Assembly: GCA_020052135.1 (NCBI GenBank)
Contig: JAGVPS010000081.1
Span: forward strand, 1 to 10,912
Direction of reading: 5' to 3'
DNA: 10,912 nucleotides
Origin: Minisyncoccota bacterium
GTDB lineage: Bacteria > Patescibacteriota > Minisyncoccia > UBA6257 > 1-14-0-10-40-38
In this document: piece by piece, positions 4,584 through 9,736 of the stretch
How the letters are laid out: each line of letters begins with the position of its first letter
How positions within the stretch are numbered: the first letter of the stretch is position 1
The notes under the pieces: generated by a model
The model's input: only the letters and a program-made list of their open reading frames with translations
What the model was told of the DNA's origin: nothing
Database searches by the model: none
Program-made: the position numbers and the translations under genes

Positions 4584-6002
4584 CTAATCTTCACTTTTAA
4601 CCTCTGCCATCTGTTGGAGTTCATTTTTAAAACGGCTTTTTATACTCGCTAACGATCCGGTACCGAGGACTTCCTTAGTGTCTATTTCCGTCCGCGCCAC
4701 CCAGTCGGGTACTGGCATGCCTGAGAACGATTCAAAAAGAAACATGAGAGCCGTCGTCGCGTATGCGGCCTTAGGCAGATCAAAAGAGATCACGGCCCCC
4801 TCGGGCACCACTTTGAATCCATGTATCTTCGGGCGGATAAGCGCTAGGAGTTCACGGGCATTCCCAATATGAATGAAGCGGAACGGCCGCAGTGCTTCTA
4901 CAAAGTTTCCAATACCATCTTCCTGTAAGAAATGTTCGTAAAAGGCGCGATTTTTGTCGCCTAATTCTAAAAGCATCGGAATAGTTTCGGGCACTGAGCC
5001 GCGCACCGATAATTGCGAAAGTGAGCGATTGGCAAGATAGCTGGCATACGCCCGCGCCCAAAGATCAACTTGCTTGGGAAGTACGCTAATGGCTCTGCCC
5101 GCCGCATACCGATCCCCTGCATATTCCATAAGGACACGAATAAGCTCGAGCTCAAAGCGAAAAGTGTAGGGCAATATAGAAAATGTTTCCTCAAGTTTTT
5201 TCCAGTTACCAAAAAGCGGCCGCGCTTCCCGGCGGAGCCTGCCCGCATAGGGCCACTCAAACGGGCTCTCTTCAAAAAAATACGTTTTTAAAAGCCCGAC
5301 GTGGTCTCCTTGGAGTAAGAATTTCCCAAAGACGTGCGACAAAAACCGAGGAACGCCAAAACGCTGCGGCCCATAAAAATTCAAAACACCGCTTCGCTCA
5401 ATGCGGCGCACCTCCCCGGCAAAGCGAGACGCAGGTAGCTCACCCTCGGTCCGGATAAAGAGCGTAAATCGATTTCCCTGAAGGCTCCCCACGGTTACTG
5501 CCCCTTTGCCCGATTGAATATTGCGGAGCATGAGATTCGGAATGGAAAGGCTCTGCACTGCATCGAGCGAAGCCCCACGGATACTGATGCGTTGCGCGGT
5601 AATTGCGCTTGCATCTTTAATGCCCGCATATCCTACGCTCTTCAGATCAATATGCAGCGCTTCAGCAATCCGTACCGTAGCATCGATCGTTGAGATGCCG
5701 ATTTTAATGAGATCGGCATACAGAGTAGACCCCAGCATCGCTTCCTCCCTTTCCAGATACGGATCCGCGTCTATCTGCACCACCTCCCCATTCGGCAAAA
5801 TTTCTTCAACTAAAAAATCGAGGGGTGAGAATTTAATATACCCCTTTGGCCGATCCGGCAATTCAATTTCGATGCCAATGCGCTGCAGTAATGCCCCCGC
5901 TTCCTTGGGCGGCGCTACAAAACCAGCCGGATCTTTTTCCCGCTCCTTCGCAAGCACTACTTGTTCGCGCTGCCAAATAGCATCATCAGCATAAGAGGCC
6001 AT
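4584..6002 (-). CDS. truD: tRNA pseudouridine synthase TruD
   Basis: TruD converts a uridine in tRNA to pseudouridine (U13 in the E. coli enzyme). The product is 472 residues, longer than E. coli TruD (about 350) and closer to archaeal/eukaryotic forms. The catalytic aspartate is D130 in VGYAGIKDASAITAQ (123-137). The second family motif is NFYGPQRFG (208-216). GNRFTLFIR (176-184) is also typical of the family. The first about 45 residues are a charged, poorly conserved extension. The C-terminal part (about 320-460) contains the rest of the split catalytic domain. The gene is divergent from the superoxide dismutase. An extended -10 box ends 6 nt before the ATG, so the mRNA is probably leaderless. 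It converges with the orphan gene on a shared terminator. Confidence 0.92.
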   Translation of the reverse strand: MASYADDAIWQREQVVLAKEREKDPAGFVAPPKEAGALLQRIGIEIELPDRPKGYIKFSPLDFLVEEILPNGEVVQIDADPYLEREEAMLGSTLYADLIKIGISTIDATVRIAEALHIDLKSVGYAGIKDASAITAQRISIRGASLDAVQSLSIPNLMLRNIQSGKGAVTVGSLQGNRFTLFIRTEGELPASRFAGEVRRIERSGVLNFYGPQRFGVPRFLSHVFGKFLLQGDHVGLLKTYFFEESPFEWPYAGRLRREARPLFGNWKKLEETFSILPYTFRFELELIRVLMEYAGDRYAAGRAISVLPKQVDLWARAYASYLANRSLSQLSVRGSVPETIPMLLELGDKNRAFYEHFLQEDGIGNFVEALRPFRFIHIGNARELLALIRPKIHGFKVVPEGAVISFDLPKAAYATTALMFLFESFSGMPVPDWVARTEIDTKEVLGTGSLASIKSRFKNELQQMAEVKSED

Positions 6003-6008
6003 ACGATA

Positions 6009-6017
6009 AGTATATCA
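6009..6017 (-). promoter_or_regulatory. Extended -10 promoter for truD, leaderless
   Basis: On the minus strand TGATATACT (6017-6009) is followed by 6 nt and then the ATG at 6002. Start of transcription would fall at or next to the A of ATG. No Shine-Dalgarno fits in the remaining space. The same nonamer with the same spacing serves the divergent gene. Confidence 0.65.
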
Positions 6018-6064
6018 GGGGTTTAAGTTTCATGCGGCATCTGGAGCAATGCCCAATCCGCGCG

Positions 6065-6073
6065 TGATATACT
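6065..6073 (+). promoter_or_regulatory. Extended -10 promoter for superoxide dismutase, leaderless
   Basis: TGATATACT (6065-6073) is followed by AGTCCC and the ATG at 6080. Distance and sequence match the truD promoter on the other strand. No clear -35 is seen, as is usual for extended -10 promoters. Confidence 0.65.
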
Positions 6074-6079
6074 AGTCCC

Positions 6080-6652
6080 ATGGACTACATCTCTAAAAAA
6101 TTTGATGCGCTTCTCGACACCCCCGGGTTTTCAGACACGCTCCTCAAAAACCACTTCACACTCTATGAAGGATACGTGAAGAATGTAAACACGCTCGCTG
6201 AGTCGCTCGGGAAAATGCCCTCGGGCACGCCGGAATATAACGAGCTCAAACGCCGCTTCGGCTGGGAGTGGAACGGTATGCGGTTGCATGAACTGTATTT
6301 CAATAACATGGTAAATGCGACAAGTGACATGGGAAATGCAAGCACATTAAAAGACGCTCTCAGTAAATTCTGGGGAAGCACTGATAACTGGCTAAAAGAT
6401 TTTAAAGCGACAGGCACTATGCGCGGCATTGGCTGGACGATTCTCTACCATGACCCAGAAACAAAACGGCTCTTTAATATATGGGTAAATGAACACGACA
6501 TGGGACACCTCGTGGGATGCACCCCCCTCCTAGTTCTTGATGTGTTTGAGCATGCCTATATGAATGACTACGGTTTGAAGCGCGCTGATTATATTGATGC
6601 ATTTATACAAGCGATTGATTGGGGAGTTGTCGGAAAAAGATTTATTCAGTAA
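6080..6652 (+). CDS. Superoxide dismutase, Fe/Mn type
   Basis: This enzyme disproportionates superoxide to oxygen and hydrogen peroxide in the cytoplasm. The product has 190 residues, the normal size, with no signal peptide. The likely metal ligands are H25 (LLKNHFTLYEGYVKNVN), H70 (MRLHELYFNN), and D154/H158 in the hallmark DVFEHAY, followed by DYGLKRADYIDAF. The N-terminal ligand helix is divergent, since bacterial enzymes have HHxxYVxNLN here. The residues before the last motif read VNEHDMGHL (136-144), like the ENH segment of archaeal enzymes, placing a His where bacterial Fe/Mn enzymes have the outer-sphere Gln. Metal preference cannot be told from sequence alone. The gene stands alone, divergent from truD, and is probably leaderless. 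Its stop codon overlaps an AT-rich palindrome that may act as terminator. Confidence 0.88.
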   Translation: MDYISKKFDALLDTPGFSDTLLKNHFTLYEGYVKNVNTLAESLGKMPSGTPEYNELKRRFGWEWNGMRLHELYFNNMVNATSDMGNASTLKDALSKFWGSTDNWLKDFKATGTMRGIGWTILYHDPETKRLFNIWVNEHDMGHLVGCTPLLVLDVFEHAYMNDYGLKRADYIDAFIQAIDWGVVGKRFIQ

Positions 6653-6723
6653 TTAGTAACTAGTAATTTGTAATTAGAAAAAGGAACAATGATCTAATTA
6701 CCAGTTACCGATTATCAATTACT
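6648..6723. repeat. 76-bp AT-rich inverted repeat, copy 1
   Basis: Two 30-nt arms (6648-6677 and 6694-6723) around a 16-nt spacer pair at 23 of 30 positions. Each arm is built from about four degenerate copies of the word AGTAATT/GTAACTA. It fills the gap between the convergent superoxide dismutase and uppS genes, overlapping both stop codons. A second copy with the same 30-16-30 layout lies at 8289-8364. It may serve as a bidirectional terminator. Confidence 0.7.
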
Positions 6724-7753
6724 ATTTTCCAAAATTCCTCTTGCGTTTACCAAAATCCGCGAGCGCTGCTTGAAACTCCGGCACGCCGAATGCGGGGAAG
6801 TTTTCTTTGGCAAAGTAAAGTTCTGCATACGTGCCCTGCCACGGCATAAAGCCGGAAAGCCGTTGTTCCCCGCTCGTGCGAATGATTAAATCCGGGTCAG
6901 GGAATCCTCCCGTATCAAGAGCGTGTTCAAAACTTTCCTTAGAAATAGACGTTTTGTCCATTTCCATCTTCTTTATCGCGCGAAGAATTTCATCCCTACC
7001 TCCATAGTCGAGCGCTAACCCTAGATTGGCTTTTGAAAAACCATCGGTCAATTTTTCTAGTTCCGAGAGGAGCAAAATCACCGGCTTTGGCAATCTGTCG
7101 CGCCTGCCAAAATGGCGGAAGTGGATTTCTTCCTCGCGAAGCTTTTTCTTTAACTTTTCTAAATAATTTTTGAAAATCTGCATCAAAAATTTTATTTCTT
7201 GATTCGATCGATTCCAATTCTCAGTGGAAAAACCCCACCACGTAAAATAAGGTATTCCGAGTCTCTGCGCCTCATTAAAAAGATTAATGCTATTTTCAAC
7301 GCCTTTTTTATGCCCCTGAAACGTCGGTAAGTTTCTTTCTTTTGCCCACCGCCGATTACCATCCGGAATCACCGCCACATGTTTTGGCAATATGAGCGTC
7401 ACGGGTGACATTCCGTGTATTCCTTTGGAAAGGTTTTTTAACGCTGCGAATTTGTCGGCAATATAAGTGCCTCTGCGGATGATGGAAAAGCCGGCACGAG
7501 AAAGATACGGCGCTTCCCAGCGAAACTCGAGACCCTGGACATTCGCAAGATTGGTTCCCTTATAACACCAGTTGAGAAGTTTCTGTACTCGTTCGCGCGG
7601 CCCCTCGGCCACGATACGAACCGTGCCATCCTCCTTGTTTTCAGCAAACCCCGAAAGACCGAGGGCATCTGCTCTCGTCTTTATTCCGCGCCGGAGCATA
7701 ACGCCCTGCACGCGGCCTAAGAGGATGATGGTAATACCCACCCTATCCGACAT
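6722..7753 (-). CDS. uppS: Acylphosphatase-like domain fused to undecaprenyl diphosphate synthase (isoprenyl transferase)
   Basis: The 343-residue product has two domains. Residues 5-92 match acylphosphatase: GRVQGVMLRRG (13-23, catalytic Arg21) and SGFAENKEDGTVRIVAEG (34-51, catalytic Asn39). Residues 122-343 are a cis-prenyltransferase that elongates farnesyl diphosphate with isopentenyl diphosphate into the C55 carrier: HVAVIPDGNRRWAK (125-138, catalytic Asp131), GWSTENW-like GFSTENWNRS, DPDLIIRTSGEQRLSGF and WQGTYAELYFA. The C-terminal ADFGKRKRNFG is also typical. The frame runs unbroken through both. The start overlaps the end of the PAP2 gene by 11 bp, suggesting translational coupling; an AAGGAG lies only 1 nt from the ATG, unusually close. 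An internal ATG at 7411 (Met115), with AAGGAA upstream, could yield the synthase domain alone at ordinary length. Confidence 0.9.
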   Translation of the reverse strand: MSDRVGITIILLGRVQGVMLRRGIKTRADALGLSGFAENKEDGTVRIVAEGPRERVQKLLNWCYKGTNLANVQGLEFRWEAPYLSRAGFSIIRRGTYIADKFAALKNLSKGIHGMSPVTLILPKHVAVIPDGNRRWAKERNLPTFQGHKKGVENSINLFNEAQRLGIPYFTWWGFSTENWNRSNQEIKFLMQIFKNYLEKLKKKLREEEIHFRHFGRRDRLPKPVILLLSELEKLTDGFSKANLGLALDYGGRDEILRAIKKMEMDKTSISKESFEHALDTGGFPDPDLIIRTSGEQRLSGFMPWQGTYAELYFAKENFPAFGVPEFQAALADFGKRKRNFGK

Positions 7754-8282
7754 GCTCCTTATAACGTTCGAGAGGAGGAAGAAGTTTTCTCATAATAAGC
7801 GCGCAGACAATTCCGATGACCGCGCCGCCCACAATATCGAGCGGCCAATGCACGCCGACAAACACTCGCGCGACCCCCATTAAAACCGCAGAGATAAAGA
7901 ACCATATGCCCCACCTGCGGGATATAAAGAACAAAACCATTGCAAGCGCGAAAAAAACCGTTGCATGGCCAGAAGGAAACGCGGGAGAGCCCGGTACGGG
8001 AATTAACGGTTGAATGGAAAGGGCAATGGGTGGACGAGGATGATAGTAGAAAAATCGAATGATCTCGCTCACGATGCCGCGCGCAAGGATTACCGAAAGA
8101 AATGCCAGCGAAAAATCGTAAAAGCGCACGCGCCAATTTTTTTCGAATACGAGACGGAGTATGAATGCACCGATGAGCACCCACGGCAAGAAACGCGCGG
8201 CAAAAATAGCAATGCCGTCTACAATACTCGAGCGGTATGCGAGCGCGTGTATAGATTGGAAAAGGGATTGGTCGAAGTCCAT
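7743..8282 (-). CDS. PAP2-family membrane phosphatase, probable undecaprenyl diphosphate phosphatase
   Basis: This is a 179-residue integral membrane protein with about five or six hydrophobic segments (near residues 22-45, 57-72, 107-121, 125-137, 148-164). The PAP2 catalytic motifs are present: motif 1 R76-x6-R83-P84, motif 2 PSGH (103-106) and motif 3 R139-x5-H145-x3-D149 in ARVFVGVHWPLD. Motif 1 starts with Arg where most members have Lys. The family includes BcrC and PgpB, which dephosphorylate undecaprenyl diphosphate and other lipid phosphates. Its overlap with uppS, which makes the C55 diphosphate, favours the lipid-carrier substrate (inference). The ATG at 8282 lies just after an AT-rich inverted repeat. 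That repeat's spacer contains TATAAT on this strand (8330-8325), a possible -10 without a good -35. Confidence 0.88.
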   Translation of the reverse strand: MDFDQSLFQSIHALAYRSSIVDGIAIFAARFLPWVLIGAFILRLVFEKNWRVRFYDFSLAFLSVILARGIVSEIIRFFYYHPRPPIALSIQPLIPVPGSPAFPSGHATVFFALAMVLFFISRRWGIWFFISAVLMGVARVFVGVHWPLDIVGGAVIGIVCALIMRKLLPPLERYKEHVG

Positions 8283-8288
8283 AGAAAG

Positions 8289-8364
8289 AGTAATTAGTAA
8301 TTCGTAACTAGTAATTAGACTGAAATTATATATCCAATTACTAATTACCGGTTACTAGTTACTA
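8289..8364. repeat. 76-bp AT-rich inverted repeat, copy 2
   Basis: Arms at 8289-8318 and 8335-8364 around a 16-nt spacer, with 23 of 29 positions pairing at the best register. The arms are again degenerate reiterations of AGTAATT/AGTAACT, and the left arm closely resembles that of copy 1 (6648-6677). It fills almost the whole gap between rpsR and the PAP2 gene. With copy 1 it brackets the PAP2-uppS pair. The spacer differs between copies and here includes a minus-strand TATAAT. Confidence 0.7.
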
Positions 8365-8365
8365 T

Positions 8366-8566
8366 TTATCTTCGCACAAACGGAAGTAATCCCAAAAAGC
8401 GGGCTCGTTTAATTGCTGTCGCGAGACTCCGTTGATGTTTCCGGCAAACGCCGGTATAGCGCGGATCTACAATTTTTGCCTGACCGGACACAAACCGGCG
8501 CAAGAGATCAATTTCCTTATAATCTACCTCAGGCATGTTTTGGGAACAAAAGTAGCATTGGGTCAT
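8366..8566 (-). CDS. rpsR: 30S ribosomal protein S18 (zinc-binding form)
   Basis: S18 sits on the platform of the small subunit next to S6. The product is 66 residues from the ATG at 8566. Two codons further up is an in-frame TTG (8572), which would add Met-Ser; I prefer the ATG. The family core is clear: VDYKEIDLLRRFVSG, a variable loop, then TGVCRKHQRSLATAIKRARFLGLLPFV. The pairs CYFC near the start and CRKH in the middle form the zinc site of C+ S18. It follows rpsF and ssb in the classical order, although a 104-110-bp AT-rich gap with its own promoter-like sequence separates it from ssb. No Shine-Dalgarno is seen. Confidence 0.95.
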   Translation of the reverse strand: MTQCYFCSQNMPEVDYKEIDLLRRFVSGQAKIVDPRYTGVCRKHQRSLATAIKRARFLGLLPFVRR

Positions 8567-8573
8567 AGACAAT

Positions 8574-8602
8574 AATGTAAAGTGTAAAAATCAAAATGTA
8601 AA
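8574..8602 (-). promoter_or_regulatory. Possible rpsR promoter within an AT-rich repeat
   Basis: On the minus strand TTTACA (8602-8597), a 17-nt spacer and TACATT (8579-8574) precede the rpsR ATG by 7 nt. The -35 matches at 5/6 positions. This would give a near-leaderless rpsR message separate from the rpsF-ssb transcript. AT-rich background makes chance matches likely. Confidence 0.35.
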
Positions 8603-8676
8603 GTTGCGGTAGTTTGCTTCGCAAAAATTTTAAATTTTACAATGTCATTTTTCATTTTAATATTTGCATTTTTAAT
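8574..8676. repeat. AT-rich degenerate palindrome between ssb and rpsR
   Basis: The left side (8574-8604) reiterates AATGTAAA and AAAATGTAAAG. The right side (8629-8676) carries the same words in inverse complement (TTTTACAATG, CATTTT, TTTGCATTTTT). A tight hairpin TTTGC-TTC-GCAAA (8613-8625) lies near the centre. The overall plan resembles the 76-bp repeats, that is, inverted arms built from a reiterated short word, but the word is different. It fills the whole intergenic gap. Confidence 0.5.
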
Positions 8677-9132
8677 TTAAAACGGCAGATCGTCTGATTT
8701 TATCTCTTCATCAACAGTAATAGTCGGAATTTCTTCCAGGGCTGGCCCTGAGGCAGATGGTTCGCTCATAGGAGTCGGTTTGGCAAAGCTCCCTCCCCCA
8801 CCTCCTGGCCGAGGCCCCAGCTGTATCCGCTCAGCGATAATTTCAGTGGTGCGTCGCTTCTGTCCCTGTTTGTCGTCCCATGCCCGCGTTTGAAGTCTTC
8901 CCTCGATAAGGGCGAGGCTTCCTTTAATGAGGAATTTTGATGCTATTTCTGCCTGGCGTCCCCACACCACAATGTTATGAAACTCAACGCTTTCTTGTTT
9001 TGCGCCAGCCTTATCGGTCCACACACGATTGGTTGCCAAACCAAACGACGCTACCGGCTGACCGCCAGCCGTTGAACGAAGTTGCGGGTCTACCGTAAGC
9101 CTGCCGATGAGAAATACTTTGTTTAGATTCAT
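8677..9132 (-). CDS. ssb: Single-stranded DNA-binding protein
   Basis: SSB coats single-stranded DNA during replication, recombination and repair and recruits partner proteins. The product is 151 residues. The OB-fold occupies residues 1-105: NKVFLIGRLTVDPQLRST, PVASFGLATNR, ESVEFHNIVVWGRQAE, KGSLALIEGRLQTRAWDD and TEIIAERIQLG. A Gly/Pro-rich linker (107-113 RPGGGGG and onwards) leads to an acidic tip ending DDLPF, the conserved protein-docking tail. It lies between rpsF and rpsR, a widespread bacterial arrangement. The gap to rpsF is 66 bp, and a TATATT (9159-9154) lies 21 nt upstream of the ATG without a clear -35, so an internal promoter is possible. No Shine-Dalgarno precedes the ATG. Confidence 0.97.
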   Translation of the reverse strand: MNLNKVFLIGRLTVDPQLRSTAGGQPVASFGLATNRVWTDKAGAKQESVEFHNIVVWGRQAEIASKFLIKGSLALIEGRLQTRAWDDKQGQKRRTTEIIAERIQLGPRPGGGGGSFAKPTPMSEPSASGPALEEIPTITVDEEIKSDDLPF

Positions 9133-9198
9133 ACGCTTACGCTACACGATACTAATATACAAATGGTACTAATGATACGAATAAAATACAAATCACGA

Positions 9199-9627
9199 TT
9201 ACTTCAAGATTTCCTCAATCTTCTGCTCAAGCGCTTCATTGGTGAGCGCAGGAGCTTCTGGGTTATCTGGTTTTTGCGGAGCCGGAGAGCGCATCGCAGA
9301 GCGGCGATCACTCTCAATTGCTCGCGCAGGCGGAGGCGTCACTATAAGAAAACGGAGCATCTGCGGAATAACTCTGAGGTTTTTTTCTATGGTGGCGATG
9401 GTTTCTGGATGAGCGGAAAATTTTATAAATCCAAAAAAACCTGATGTTTGCTTTTTAATCGGGTAGGCAAATCGAATTGCTACCGTCTTTCCCTCCTCGG
9501 TAATTAGAGCGCGAGCTTCTTCAAGTACCGTACGAACATCCTGAAGGATGGTCTCGCTCATAGCTACGGAAGACACCTCGTATTCCCTAACTTCGGTTTG
9601 ATCGGTTTGAATGGATTTTTCGGCCAT
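9199..9627 (-). CDS. rpsF: 30S ribosomal protein S6
   Basis: S6 is a small-subunit protein that pairs with S18. The product is 142 residues, longer than the usual 95-100. The ferredoxin-like core spans about residues 14-100: REYEVSSVAMSE, VLEEARALITEEGKTV, RFAYPIKKQTSGFFGFIKFSAHPETIATIEKNLR and PQMLRFLIVTPP. An N-terminal extension of about 13 residues and a C-terminal tail of about 40 account for the extra length. The tail is Pro/Ala-rich and ends in a short charged helix, ALEQKIEEILK. It begins the rpsF-ssb-rpsR cluster, and its position next to ssb confirms the call, since the sequence itself is divergent. The ATG at 9627 lacks a Shine-Dalgarno. Confidence 0.92.
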   Translation of the reverse strand: MAEKSIQTDQTEVREYEVSSVAMSETILQDVRTVLEEARALITEEGKTVAIRFAYPIKKQTSGFFGFIKFSAHPETIATIEKNLRVIPQMLRFLIVTPPPARAIESDRRSAMRSPAPQKPDNPEAPALTNEALEQKIEEILK

Positions 9628-9642
9628 ATAAAAAGTGAGATC

Positions 9643-9672
9643 AGATTACCACGCACGCCTTTGCGAAGGCAA
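9643..9672 (-). promoter_or_regulatory. Possible promoter of the rpsF-ssb-rpsR cluster
   Basis: On the minus strand TTGCCT (9672-9667), 18 nt and TAATCT (9648-9643) preceded by TGG lie 15 nt upstream of the rpsF ATG. The -35 matches at 4/6 positions and the -10 poorly, helped by the TG. A small stem GCCTT-CGCA-AAGGC overlaps it. No convincing terminator separates rpoC from rpsF, so read-through is possible. Confidence 0.3.
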
Positions 9673-9736
9673 GTCCAGCTCGAAATTCATCTCTAAAGAA
9701 ACGAAACGTGAGTCCGGTTTCTCATGGGGTAAGCTC

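Noticed and set aside
7759..8184. 141-codon minus-strand frame inside the PAP2 gene
   Set aside because: It is another phase of the same strand. The PAP2 motifs PSGH and HWPLD are in the frame ending at 7743.
9660..9675. Stem GCCTT-CGCA-AAGGC as the rpoC terminator
   Set aside because: The stem is short and no T-run follows on the minus strand.
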